DNA of 64,000 bases from Taxillus chinensis (Eukaryota > Streptophyta > Magnoliopsida > Santalales > Loranthaceae), in NCBI GenBank assembly GCA_023512835.1, contig CM042092.1:54132400-54196399 (forward strand). Reading direction: 5' to 3'. Under the pieces are notes generated by a model. The model made no database searches. It had not been told where the DNA came from and was given only the letters and a program-made list of their open reading frames with translations. Positions 18,611 through 30,253 of this stretch are shown in pieces. Every line of letters begins with the position of its first letter. Positions within the stretch are counted from its first letter, which is position 1. The position numbers and the translations under genes are program-made.

Positions 18611-21349
18611 ATGGCATCCCAAGCTCTCTATGGTGTTGTTCCTGGCCATCTTGTCGATTGGTCTTGAATCTCTGATCCTCCAGCATGGCTCCATGAGGTT
18701 CGCTAGCTACTCGAGCACAGCAACCTTTTCGCACTTGTCTCTGCCCCGGCCGATCTTCTAGTGTCGGACGTTCTGGCCTTCCATCAGCACTCTACCTCCA
18801 CTGAGGAGTATATCTTTTCTGTGGTTTAAGGGAAACGTATCAAGATCACACCTCAGGTGATCCGGGATGTCTTCAACCTTCCTGTCGGCGATGACATCCG
18901 GCCAAACGCTGCTGCCATGGCTGCTTCCATGGGATGTCTTAATAAGGTGAAGGAGTACAAAATGAAGTCTTTCCATGGTCCTCACCGCTGTATGGCCACC
19001 ATACTCAGCTGGTGTCTTCTGGCTCGCTCCACGGCTCTCGACTCGGTTCCGTACGATCTCCTGCTAGCGATGTATGTGGTTTTTGAGTCACTGCCACTTG
19101 ACTGGGGCAACTTTCTCTTCCGGGTGTTGCGGAACGGGAAATGGAACTTGTCTTTCGGACGGATTCTGTCCCAAATTTTCCGGCATCTTCACCCCGCGCA
19201 CTTCCAGGGTCAACTGGTGATTCTCTTCCCGGCGTCCTACTACTTCCGCCATCTTACTGCCGATTGGACCCTCACCGTTCGCCGCCCTCCAGTGTCCCGT
19301 GCCCTTGCTGTTGCTTCTGAACAGCAAGCTAGTTATATTGGTGAACCTGTTACAAACTCGGGCCACGAAGTTAGTTCTGCTCTCCGGTCCGTTCACTCCC
19401 ACATCCGGTCTGTTGCCGCTCCGGCACGCTCCCGCAGTTCGCTGCATAGCATTCGGGCTGACCCGTCTATTGCTGCAGGGCCCTCTTAGCCGCCCTTCCA
19501 TGAGGTTACCACATCCGCCTCTCTTGCTGATGTCCCTGCCGCTCTTCCTGCTGTTGTTGCTGCTGCTGCTCCTGATGCTGCTGCTGACGCTCCCGCACTC
19601 AACTCTCTAGTCACAGCGGCTGTTGCTGCTATTCTTTCGGACCTTCCATCTTCTCCTGCAAAAGCCTCTCCCGCTCACTCTCCGGCCCTCCAGGACTACC
19701 TCGTCCATCTCCCCACTGACCTACTGAATGACTGCTGGCTGTGCTTCAGCCTCGCCATTACTGCTGACATCCCAGAACCTACCGTCCGGGTGTTTTATGC
19801 TCAACACACCCAGACCCTGGAGGAAATGCTTACTTGGAACTGCTACCACGGCTTTGTGATGCCATCGCTCCTCAAGGCTGCACCTCCTGCTGTTGCCTCT
19901 TCCGGTCATGCCCATGACGCACGGACACCTGCCCCTGCTGAGGCTGGCCCCTCTTATCCTGCGAATATCCCTATCATTGACCTCTCCGGTCAAAGTGGAT
20001 CTGCCGCACCTCCTGCTACTGCTGTTGTACAACCACCGTCCTCTCCTGCTGCTGCCGACTCTACCCTGCCCACACCTGCCCCTCTTCATGCGGGCGAGTC
20101 TTCGAAAGCTCCCGCCTTTGGTCTTGGGCGCGCCTCTTTTGCCACGATTTTATCTGAGGTTGCTTTCTCCGCCCAACTCGATCGCCTTGCTGAGGACAGT
20201 CGTCTTCAGACCCAGGCCCTTTCTGACCATGTCCGGGCCATGGGTGCCGAGCTTCTTTCTGCCTTCTCCTCTACTTCTCTCTCCATGGATCAGAAGCTTG
20301 AGCGGCTTACCGCGTCTTTCTCTGACTTGTCTACCTCCATTGCGGACTTAACGCAAGTCGTGGCTAGTCCCTCCTGCTCTCGCCGATCTGCCAAACCGGG
20401 GGAGAAATCATCTAATCCTTCCCCTCTTTCCACTTCTGGCGTTGCCTCTCACAAACGGTCTGCACCTGCTCTTCCTCTGGGCCTTCCAGTGCCTAAACGT
20501 AGTCGTTTCTCCACTGGTCAGACCAGCTCTCCCACTCCTGCTGTTCCATCTGGTGCCATCTCCTTCCTCCCATCATATACGGAATTGCATCCGGATGATG
20601 CTGATGGGAGCATTCTTGCTGCGGCCAAGGCCTATGCCTTCTCCATTGCCGAGCGCCGATGTGTGTCTGCCTCGTCCCCCTTCGAACCTCAAGACATCCG
20701 GACCATACTATCTGAGGAGGGACAATTTTCCACTAATGACATCGACAACTATGCTCTGGCGGTAAAGATGGAGTTGAGGCTATTCCCTTCTTTACTTGAG
20801 GAAGGCCTTGATTTTGATGTTCTTCCTTGCTGGGTTGAAAACCAGTTTCCTACTGTGGATGTTATTCTATCCTACATCTATGGTACAGCAGAGAACAGCC
20901 GACCATGGACCTCTCTGTCCATCGTTTTCATCCCCTTCCGGGTCGACTCCCCACATTTCATGTTGACTGTTTTCCTGATCAAAGAGAAAAAAATCTTGCT
21001 TCTGGATTCTCATCAGGTTGTTGACCGCCCGATTAGAAAGAATCAGATGAGGAGTCTCGTTCAAACCTTGTCGGATGCAATTAGACAGAGTTCTCTCTAC
21101 GAAGACTTAGATCTACCGCCTCTTGGTCAGGATGAAGTACTTATGGGGACAATCCGGAACAAGAAGAATGTGCCCCAGCAACCCGATGGAAACAGTTGTG
21201 GAGCCTTTGTCTACTACTTCTTGAAATCTCTTATCTCCTTCGATGATGACTGGAAAAATATCATCGAGTTCTCCAAGAAGCAGGCAATGGCACTACGAGA
21301 GCATGCAACAAGGATGATCTTCAAATATAGTAAGCCGTATGTACCATAA
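18611..21349 (+). pseudogene. ORF3 of Copia-I element B, ending in a Ulp1-like protease domain
   Basis: One 913-codon frame from ATG 18611 to the TAA before 21350, with four in-frame stops (18665, 18704, 18827, 19487). The N-terminal ~220 residues match E: PGHLVDW, KRIKITPQVIRDVFNLP, KSFHGPHRCMATILSWCLLA, LPLDWGNFLFRVLRN. An Ala/Pro/Ser-rich linker follows, with a conserved AQHTQTLEEMLTWN block and a basic PVPKRSRFS. The last ~190 residues form a Ulp1/C48 cysteine-protease fold: VFIPFRVDSPHFMLT with His (20954-20956), LLLDSHQ with Asp (21005-21007), VPQQPDGNSCGAFV with Gln (21179-21181) and Cys (21197-21199). His-Asp is 17 residues and Gln-Cys 6, as in yeast Ulp1. From 19490 the frame is uninterrupted. 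There is no signal peptide or transmembrane segment, so it is not env-like. A role in SUMO removal is inferred only. Confidence 0.85.
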
Positions 21350-21489
21350 TTTATATCTATACTAAGGCTTAATGTATTCCTGCTGTAACTGAGTGGAACT
21401 ATTCTCTTTAATCCTTACCTATGTGTTATTTTTTGCTGCCTTACCGGATCAGATTACAAAGGGTTTGGCATATCCATATTGGGGGAGAT
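21350..21489 (+). other. ORF3 3' end to polypurine tract of B
   Basis: 140 bp between the ORF3 stop and the LTR. It ends in TTGGGGGAGAT (21479-21489), the plus-strand primer directly before TGTTGG. Confidence 0.85.
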
Positions 21490-22733
21490 TGTTGGATCAA
21501 ACCAAGAATTTGGATAATGTGGAACAAACCCTATGTAATTTGACTCGAGATGTTTCATGTTTACCAGTAAGCCTGTGCAGATGAGTTAACTCTAAATCCA
21601 GACCTACTCATGTGAGGACAAAGCAAAGGACAGGATACATAATCCTGATCCGGATCGTCATGAGTGTCGTCATTCACTTGGTATATAACCAAGTCATCAT
21701 CCGGAGTAAGGACCCTTCGTGCTGATCAAACACTTGACAAAACGACTAGGAACCCGCGTCTAACACTCAACTAGATTATGTCAATTAATGCGGAGTAAGT
21801 TCCTAAGTCTACATCTTGCACAGAGTAGAAGAGACTTGTGAGAGAGAAAGAATCGAAGTTGTCACTCCACCAGACTAAGGAAAAGAAGACACGGACGAAG
21901 AAATCCGAAGTCTGTCATTCGAGCGGAGTAAGGACAACTGTTGCGGAGTAAGGACATCAAATGCGGAATAAGGAATCCGAACCATTACTCATGCGGAGTA
22001 AGGAAGCGCTGATGCAGAGTAAGCTCCCCGAACCACTACTCATGCGGTGTAAGGAAGCGCTGACACGGAATAAGGATTCTAGGACTTCATTCATATGGAG
22101 TAAGCAATCACTAATACTGAGTAAGGATCCGAGCTTCGTTCACGCGAAATAAGGAACCTTGCAACGGACCAAGAAGACGCTGCTTTATCTCTCCAAGCCG
22201 CAATTAATGCTAGCAGCTCGCTACGTCCCGATGTAAGACAAACTCATTGAATACCTAAATTGTCTAACACGTGGAACACACGGAGATGTGGACGCAGTCT
22301 CAAATGCAATTGGAATCAAGCAAAGAATTCATCAACTTATGCTTCCAATATTTCGAGCTCCACATCCGCAGCAGTTAAAGCTTCAGCATTTTCTGATGAA
22401 GAACTTTAATGCTCCACACTGCTCGGAAAATGCAGTTCCAAGATAGATTCCTAGGATGTCTATATATTTGCCTGAAGCAATGTAAATAAAAACGCGCGTG
22501 CTTACTTGTACTCATCTACTCATAAGCGTATATCTTGTAAAGAGCCAAAAACAAAGATCAACAGCCAAGTGTGTATAACCTTAAACAAAAGTGTTGTGCT
22601 GTAATCAGCTAAAACGTTGTTTTGCTTTGTTGTAATTATCTTCAGATAATAAAACAACATACTTCCACTACCTGGTTAATCTTCCGCACTGATTTTATCT
22701 GTTTAACCAGAGTGAGTGTCCAGCCATTAAGAG
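21490..22733 (+). mobile_element. 3' LTR of B, left part
   Basis: Matches 9793-11036 of the 5' LTR. It is interrupted after CCATTAAGAG by F. The F target duplication AAGAG is at 22729-22733. Confidence 0.95.
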
Positions 22734-23227
22734 TGTCACGCCCCGGATTTCCAACCCGAGGAAACCGGTACGTGACTCCCCTTTTACCCACACGGGGGGC
22801 AAAGGGGTTAGGATACAAACCAAGAATTTAACATTTTAAACATCCACAACACATTCAAGAAAGTAATGTTCATAAAAGCAATCCAAACCAGTTTATTACA
22901 ACAAAATCTTTTCCAATCCCATCCCCACTGGGGTTACATCAATTCCCATAAAAAGAATAACATAAATGGAAGAGAGTAAAATAAATAAGGCCTTCCACCT
23001 TGGTGTGTCCACCTAACGCCTGTAAGTCCCTGGAAAACAAGCAAACACAGTAAGAGGGGTGAGCAACCACAGCTCAGTAGGGATCAAGTCTCCCCAACCC
23101 TTCCCATGCTCCTAATGGCTGCATGCATGTGCACAGGTGTAGTGACGTGACAGTGTTAGGAAAAAGAAAATAAAACATTCCACACAAGTGGGCGTAACCC
23201 CAGCCCCAGCCACATTGGCTAACAAAC

Positions 23228-23366
23228 AACACCTCAAGCAAGTTGTTTAACTGCCTCTTCAGGCCACTGATTTAACCGCCTCTCAGGCAAAGTAGTTTAA
23301 CCGCCTCTTCAGGCCACTAGTTTAACTGCCTCTCAGGCCAAGTAGTTTAACCGCCTCTTCAGGCCA
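23228..23366 (-). repeat. Tandem repeat in F LTR
   Basis: About five alternating units of GTTTAACCGCCTCTTCAGGC and TTTAACCGCCTCTCAGGCAA, ~25-30 bp each. The same array is at about 33187-33316 in the 5' LTR. Confidence 0.8.
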
Positions 23367-23867
23367 GATAGCACAGTCATGCACACAACACACGCCACAG
23401 TCACTCAAGCATAAAACCAAACACTTGGTGTGCACCCGTTCACAAGTGCACAATCCCAGCCATTCAGGCAATAGAATAAACACCCAGCATGCATACATTC
23501 ACCAAATCACAAGTCCAACCACACAGGCATATTACCAAACATGTCATAGGCATTTACACACAACTATATTCACACAGGCATTTCATCGAACATATAGCAT
23601 GCAACAACAGAATCACACCAAAATGCCAGTGAAGGCCAACATACATATAGGAGATCACACCTATATGGATTATATATATATATAAACAGATATAATCCAT
23701 AATCTGCCCTAGAACCCTAGGACAGAGGAGGATTTAGGAAGAACAGAACCCCTACCTCAAGTAAGACGCAACAACACAGCAATAGTCTGATCCCACGCCG
23801 AACGCCGTCCACCCACGAGACTCTGACCACCCACGCAAGACGTCCGGCAGCAACCAGGAGCTCTCCT

Positions 23868-23868
23868 T

Positions 23869-23901
<33 letters not shown>

Positions 23902-24032
23902 CGACGGCTGGTGGGGCAACAAACCCTAAACCTAAAACAGAGGGGCTTCTCCTCCTTATATAGATAACACAACATCAAAACGACGTAGTTTTGATTAAGT
24001 GAATCCCAGCATCAAAACGACGTAGTTTTGAT
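23868..24032 (-). promoter_or_regulatory. U3 enhancer-like palindromes and core promoter in F 3' LTR
   Basis: In transcription order (minus strand): palindromes ATCAAAACTACGTCGTTTTGAT at 24032-24011 and 23995-23974, TATA (GTTATCTATATAAGG) near 23966-23952, telo-box (23932-23921), then a GA microsatellite (about 23900-23868). The 5' LTR repeats this with palindromes at 33974-33995 and 33937-33958 and a telo-box at 33884-33895. Confidence 0.65.
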
Positions 24033-24596
24033 GGAACAAGCTATGACCTTCCCACATCCACACACACCAAAATATTCACAATTCCAACATGGTCCTTTGG
24101 GAAAAGATGATTAGAATGACAAAACCAAGGTAACCATGCAAAAACATGCCTGCACGCCAATTTGAACGCCAATTCCCCAATTGGCGTGCAGCTCCAAATG
24201 CACTCAAACTTCACCCCAAGCCTCCTTGCATCTTGTAGAGGTCTGAGAAGCAAAAATATGCTTGCACGTGAAATGGGTGAATTCACGTGCAGCTCCAAAT
24301 GCTCTGAAATTTCTGTGGTAGGTAGAGGACCTCATTCTAAGAAACTTTTGTTCTTGCACGCCAATTGTTTGAGGCCATCTACCCCATCAAAAGTGAGCTC
24401 CAAGATCAGCCAAAACAGCTTAAAACCGCCTGTATACGCATAGCATCTTCCTTGGGCATAAATGCACGTTACCACTTGTCACATGCACCTCCCAAAAGTC
24501 CCCTCTTGGGCTCATCTCTTACCTCAAACTTGTGCACCAACATCCAAGGTGTTTGTGGTTAACTTCTTACACACGGGTTACACACGGGTCATTATA

Positions 24597-24877
24597 TCCT
24601 CTCCCCCTTAAGACTTTTCGTCCTCGAAAAGAAATGACATACGAGGAAAACAAACACAAGCTACCCATTTGCCACACGGCGAGCCACAACACCCAAATGG
24701 GTCATACACCGCGCACAGCACATAACAAATAACACATATCCACATGTCACAAATACACATCTCAAAACACATCACAAATATGAACACATGTCTAAAAGAC
24801 AAAACAAACACCAAATCATACACAACTACTACAAGAAAACACATCACTATCCCTTGGCCAACAGCCACCTCCCACGC
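24597..24877 (-). other. 3' UTR and polypurine tract of F
   Basis: The PPT (CTTAAGGGGGAGAGGA, minus) is at about 24597-24612, directly next to the 3' LTR. The rest is non-coding and similar to 486-734 of L. Confidence 0.85.
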
Positions 24878-25524
24878 TTAAGATTGTTCGTCCTTGAACA
24901 ATTCTGGGTGCTGCTCATGCATCACGGACTCACGTTCCCATGTCTCCTCCTCAATGCCACGGTGCTGCCACAGCACGTGAACCAAAGGAATAGCACGACC
25001 ACGCAAAAGCTTCTCTCGCCGATCTAAGATACGGATAGGGGCCTCAACAACGGACATGTCATCCGCAATGTCCAACGTCCCCCAATCGATCACATGAGTG
25101 GGGTCAGGGTGATACTTCCGCAATTGGGACACGTGAAACACGTTGTGCACTCGACTCAGCCGCGGTGGAAACGCTAACCGGTAGGCCACAGGCCCCACAC
25201 GATCCAGAATCTCAAAAGGACCAATAAACCGCGGAGATAGCTTGGAACCTCGCCCAAACCGTCGATGTCCACGACGTGGAGAAACACGAAGAAACACATG
25301 ATCACCAGTAGAAAACTCCAAAGGTCGCCGCCGCTGATCCGCATAAGATTTCTGCCGACTTTGAGCTGATAACAAACGCTGACGAATCAACTTAACCTTC
25401 TCGGTAGCCTCTTGAACCAACTGTGGTCCTAAGAGAGCTGTCTCCCCCACCTCGGTCCAACACAAAGGTGATCGACACGGCCGCCCATACAACGCCTCAA
25501 AAGGAGCCATCCCAATGGATGCCT
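24878..25524 (-). pseudogene. pol: Integrase C-terminal part and chromodomain-type tail of F
   Basis: Open frame that resumes at the solo-LTR junction with SIGMAPFEALYGRPCRSPLC, the conserved block after the integrase catalytic core. Next come the GPF-type region (LSPRFIGPFEILDRVGPVAY, RLAFPPRLSRVHNVFHVSQL) and the tail with ILDRREKLLRGRAIPLVHVLW and ETWERES. It ends FKDEQS at a stop at 24878-24880. In chromoviruses this end binds modified histones and steers integration to heterochromatin. No internal stop is seen here. The frame continues exactly into 28132 onward if H and one TSD copy are ignored. Confidence 0.9.
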
Positions 25525-28131
25525 TGTCACGCCCCCAAATCTGGACTTCCAGACCGGGTGCGTTAGATAAATAAAATATTACAATTATATGAATAGTAAT
25601 CTATTACTCAACATAAATTCGATGGTTTATTTATTACATCAAGACTCATCACAAGATCTCTAAGGTTTAGCGTTTAGAGACTAGGTGTTGATAACCCATT
25701 ATAGTTTTACATGACATAAATACTACATGCATAATCTTCTTATGATTTTATTCCAAGCACTCTGGACACCATTATCCTAGCATCCTTGCTTTCTCCTAGT
25801 TCCCTGGGGTTTGAAACAAAACATGAAAGGAAATGAGCTCAAATAGCCCAGTAAGGTTAAAAGTAAGGGATAATATATGGAGAATAATCAACTCATGGAA
25901 AAATAAGAATATCTACTCATCTAGGTTCACCACCTAGATATCTTGCATAACTTGTTATCAACTGGATTGACACTCTCCAGGTGATGTTCTTTACCCAATG
26001 CATTGGAGGTCTTTCCGGAACCACCCATAAACATATTGCCAAACATAAAACATATCTTCACAAACTTTCAAACAATCACATCAATGGTAAATTTCAACGT
26101 AAAGGAAGATCTTGCAATAATAGCCCCGATAAGTAAAAGGGGTATTCACCATTCAATAAGTTAGATTACCAAGTTTCCAAGAAGTGCCAAAGAAAGTTAA
26201 TTCTTCTTAAAATAATATTATAAGAAAAAAAAATCTTGAGATATAAATATAGAGAAGAAATAGAAAATGAATTTCCACGTCGGAGATCGTGGTAAGGAAA
26301 GAAGAGGGGATCCTTACTATCTTTTTGTCTTCCGCGTTTATAAACCTTGAAACAAAATTTAAAAGTTAATATTTTAGTTTGAATAATAATAGTATATTCA
26401 TAAATAATATATTGAGAGACATATATAAGTATATTATGGTGGAAAAACTTCTCATGATAATAATAATAATCTATACGTATACATATACATATATAATATA
26501 CGTATATACTATACAATATACATATATATATTGAGGGGCAAAGCCATCCATAATATATATATGTATGAGGAGACTTAGCCTTCCATGGAATAATAATAAT
26601 CTATATACTCATATATACATATCATATACATATATATATTGAGGGGCAAAGCCATCCATAATATATATATGTATGAGGAGGCTTAGCCTTCCATGGAATA
26701 ATAATAATTTATATATATACATATACGTATTGTTTAATAAATATACATATATATATTGAGGGGCAAGGCCATCCATAATATATATATGTATGAGGAGGAA
26801 GAACATGATTAATATATGCTTGAAATATTTACCTCTTGGAACTTCCAACAAGTGAGAGGAAGATTGAGAGAAGAGAAGGCTTGGAGGGCTATTGGGGTGT
26901 TAATAGAACTTTTTGGGAAGTATTTGGAGGAGAGTTTTGTGGCTTATTTGAATGGAAAGAGTGCTTGAGAAGGGAAGTGAGGCATGCTATTTATAGGTAA
27001 GGTGGTAGGTGTAATAGTGTGAAAAATAGTGTACGAATTTGATTTTGGCATTAAATTAAATTATTTAAAATATATATAATACTTTATTTTCCTCATATTA
27101 TCTCTTATTAAAAACGTGGTTATCTCCTCCTACCATTAAAAAATGTTTTAAGACTTTTAAACCTAGAAGGTTCCTTTGGCATCAAAAGTCCACATTGGTG
27201 TACTCCCTACTAATTCAATTATAACGTTTTTAATTTTGTAGTTTTTGACAAATGGCCAATTGTATTGCATTAGTAACTCAAATATCTACAAATGGGTACC
27301 AATTTTATAATTTTCACATGTGTATAACAAAAGTTATTGAATTTTAAAGTCATACTAAAATGTTTACCCGTTCACACTGAACCTATGTGTAGTATTTTAA
27401 CTTCTGGAATTGATTGGCTTCATATTAAATTCTGAAATTTTTACACGTTTTAGCTACGTGATAAAGGAACAAATGGGCTTTGGTTTCATGTCAATTGGAT
27501 CTGTATAACTCAAGTTATGAATTTTTGAATGGGACCTCCAGAATCTGCCTTATTCAAATTTTTGGGTCTTACCTATGTTTCATACTTTTGGTAAAGTTAA
27601 AGCTTGTAATACTTACTTACCCATAGTAATTTGGTTTAAGAAACTAAATGACATAATATATAGCATCTAAACTTTTTATGACGTATAAGAAATTATTTTA
27701 TTTTTATAACGTATTTAATATTAACGCGGATAAAATAATCTAATTGCAATAAATAATAAAGTAATCAATAAATAATAATCTTGTAATCAATAAATAATAA
27801 AGTAAGATAACATTATATTCCATGACTTCTTACTTTATAAACTTATAAAGTATAATATTATAAAACATTATTACATACACATACCTATTTATAACAATTC
27901 AAACGGATACTATTCATAACAGTTAGTTACTTATTCCAACGGTTAGTTACTATTCTAACTGCTAGTTACTATTCTAACGGCTACTTACTAGTCACATGCT
28001 ACTTAAATGACTATATTGGGTACTTATTTTTATTTTGATAATATCTAAAATATTCTTTCTAACTATTTTTTAGTAATGACATTATTATTATTACTATTTA
28101 AGGAAGGGCTTAAATTTTTGCGGGTCTTACA
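25525..28131 (-). mobile_element. Solo LTR H inside the F integrase
   Basis: 2607 bp with TGTCACGCCCCCAAATC at the left and GGGTCTTACA at the right, bounded by a perfect TSD TGCCT (25520-25524 and 28132-28136). It has no PBS, PPT or coding region, so it is a solo LTR left after LTR-LTR recombination. By its terminal sequences (TGTAAGACCC...GGGGCGTGACA when reversed) it is gypsy-type and probably minus-oriented. It is A/T-rich and unlike the F LTR. It contains a 3-unit tandem repeat (26455-26800) and short GGTTAGTTACTATTCTAAC-type repeats near 27920-27990. Confidence 0.9.
26455..26800. repeat. Three-unit A/T-rich tandem repeat in H
   Basis: Units of about 108 and 117 bp. Each carries a TATATA run, TTGAGGGGCAAAGCCATCC, another TATATA run, GTATGAGGAG and CTTAGCCTTCCATGG followed by AATAATAATAAT. 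The third unit is partial. Confidence 0.85.
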
Positions 28132-28640
28132 TGCCTGATAACTGTTGTTGTAAGCAAACTCCACCAAAGGAAGGTGAGTTGCCCACGAACCCCCAAAATC
28201 TAACACACAGGCCCGTAACATGTCCTCCAAAGTCTGATTCGTCCTCTCTGTCTGGCCGTCAATCTCAGGGTGGAAGGCTGTACTCAAGTGAAGTTTGGTC
28301 CCCATAGCCTCCTGCAAACCTGCCCAGAAACGGGAAGTGAACCTCGAATCCCGGTCAGAGACAACCGATGATGGTACCCCATGCAGTCTCACAATCTCGT
28401 TCATGTACAGCTGACTCAAGGTCCCAATAGAGTCCCGCTCGCGAATAGCCAGGAAATGGGCCGAATTTGTGAGTCGATCCACAATCACCCAAATCATATC
28501 TTTCCTCCCCGTGGTGGGTGGAAGACCAGTCACAAAATCCATCGCTATGTGGTCCCACTTCCACTCCGCTATGGGCAATGGTCGTAACATGCCCGCCGGC
28601 CGCCGATGCTCGGCCTTCACCTGCGACACGTGAGGCACCG
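28132..28640 (-). pseudogene. pol: Integrase catalytic core of F
   Basis: The DDE core of a gypsy integrase: [15 protein letters not shown] (first Asp), [14 protein letters not shown] (second Asp) and [19 protein letters not shown] (Glu). It runs to [12 protein letters not shown], where H is inserted. A frameshift near 28625 separates it from the upstream zinc-binding CLTC motif. The catalytic residues themselves are intact. Confidence 0.92.
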
Positions 28641-29661
28641 CGAAACAAAGGCAGCTACATCGCGTTTCATCCTAGGCCACCAAAAATGTCCCCGAAGCGC
28701 ATGGTACATCTTCGTACCCCCTGGATGCACAGCAACTCTAGACTGGTGAAACTCCCTCATCACCTCATCCCTGAGGGAAGAAACCACTACCAACCGCCCC
28801 TGAAAAGACAACTCATGCTCAGGACCCTCTGTCCAGTCCTCAGATAGCTCCCCAGCCTCAATATGGGCACGGAGAACCTCACACTCAATGTCACCCAACT
28901 GTTCCTCCCGGACGCGCTGGTACAACTCAGGCACAACCACCAAAGGACTCGGGACCGTCCCACCATCACGAACAACAAGCCGCAGCCGCAACATCGCCAA
29001 TCGCTCCATCGGCTTCCACTCTCTTACGACCACCTCGGCTTTCCCTTTTTCGCTCAACGTGTCGGCCACAACATTACCCTTGCCCGGGGTATAGGCAAGA
29101 GTAAAGTCAAAGGTCCGCAAATACTCCACCCATCTCCTTTGCCTCAAATTCAAGTCCTTTCGAGTAAAGATGTCGAAGGCTCTTGTGATCCGAGAACACC
29201 ACAAACTTTTCCCCCAAGAGGTAGTCTTGCTAACTCTTCAGGGCGAAGATGATGACCGCCAACTCAAGATCATGGGTAGGATAATTCTGCTCATGAGGCT
29301 TCATTGCCTTGACCCATAAGCTACCACATTGTACTCTTGCATAAGCACACACCCCAAACCAACCCTGGACGCATCACAATACACCTCATACGGAATATCC
29401 TCCCTAGGCAACCTCAACACAGGTGCAGTGGTCAAACGGGTTTTGAGAGTCTCAAACGCCTGCTGACACTTGTCAGTCCAATCAAACTTCACGCCCTTCC
29501 GAGTCAACGCTGTCATAGGAACTGCCAAACGGGAGAACCCCTCGACAAAACGACGATAGTACCCCGCCAAGCCAAGAAAGCTACGGATCTCAAAAACGTT
29601 GGTTGGCCTCGCCCACGATGCCACGGCCTCAATCTTGGCCGGGTCCACCCTAACTCCCTCA
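28641..29661 (-). pseudogene. pol: RNase H and integrase zinc domain of F
   Basis: It begins in the connection region ([20 protein letters not shown]) and the RNase H start [20 protein letters not shown], with [18 protein letters not shown]. After a frameshift near 29300 another frame gives FTLAYTPGKGNVVADTLS, the RNase H end. The integrase HHCC zinc finger follows: FHQSRVAVHPGGTKMYHALR and FVSRCLTC. Three frames are used over about 1 kb, so it is inactive. Confidence 0.88.
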
Positions 29662-30253
29662 GTGACACCACATGGCCAAGAAAGTGAACCTCCTGCAGCC
29701 AAAACTCACACTTGCTAAACTTAGCAAATAGCTGTTGGTCCCTCAAGGTTTGCAACACTGTTGCTAAGTGCTCCACATGCTCCTTCTCGGTCTTGGAGTA
29801 CACCAAGATATCATCAATAAACACCACCACAAACGAATCCAAGTAGGGAGCAAAGACCTGGTTCATCAAATGCATGAACACCGCTGGCGCATTAGTGAGC
29901 CCGAAAGGCATCACTACCCACTCAAAATGCCCATACCTGCACCGAAAGGCCGTCTTAGGGATGTCCTCCTCCCTAACCCTGAGCTGGTGATACCCCGACC
30001 GTAAATCTATTTTGGAAAACCACTGGGCTCCACTCAACTGGTCAAACAGGTCATCTATCCGAGGCAACGGGTACTTGTTCTTCACAGTCACTGAATTCAG
30101 CTTCCTATAGTCGATGCAGAGACGAAGCGTGCCATCTGCCTTCTTAGCAAAGAGCACAGGAGCACCCCAAGGTGAGGTACTCGGTCTGATATACCCCTGG
30201 TCCCCCAACTCCTCTATTTGCCTCTGCAGCTCCCTCAGCTCGGCTGGCCCCAT
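29662..30253 (-). pseudogene. pol: Reverse transcriptase of F
   Basis: Gypsy [73 protein letters not shown] and the catalytic FIDDILVYS. It runs to [15 protein letters not shown], after which a frameshift moves to the RNase H frame. An in-frame TAA at 30266-30268 lies between the protease linker and RT; apart from this the RT is uninterrupted. Confidence 0.93.

Larger units (their letters stand above)
22734..24596 (-). mobile_element. 3' LTR of F
   Basis: 1863 bp, TGTCACGCCCCGG...CGGGTCATTATA on the plus strand. The last bases are TATA where the other LTR has TACA, a C-to-T change that damages the canonical end. It is otherwise very similar to 32682-34559; differences include the CT microsatellite length and a C run. 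Confidence 0.93.

Noticed and set aside
19299..19610. Leu-rich frame, and others at 19893-20351 and 20442-20765
   Set aside because: Shifted-frame shadows of ORF3 of B, whose frame holds the conserved domains.
18611..21349. Host Ulp1/SENP gene
   Set aside because: No introns, same place between pol and PPT in two copia families, bounded by LTRs with a TSD. It is part of the element.
18611..21349. env-like third ORF of SIRE elements
   Set aside because: No signal peptide, no transmembrane segment and no fusion-peptide-like stretch; the C-terminus is a C48-type protease.
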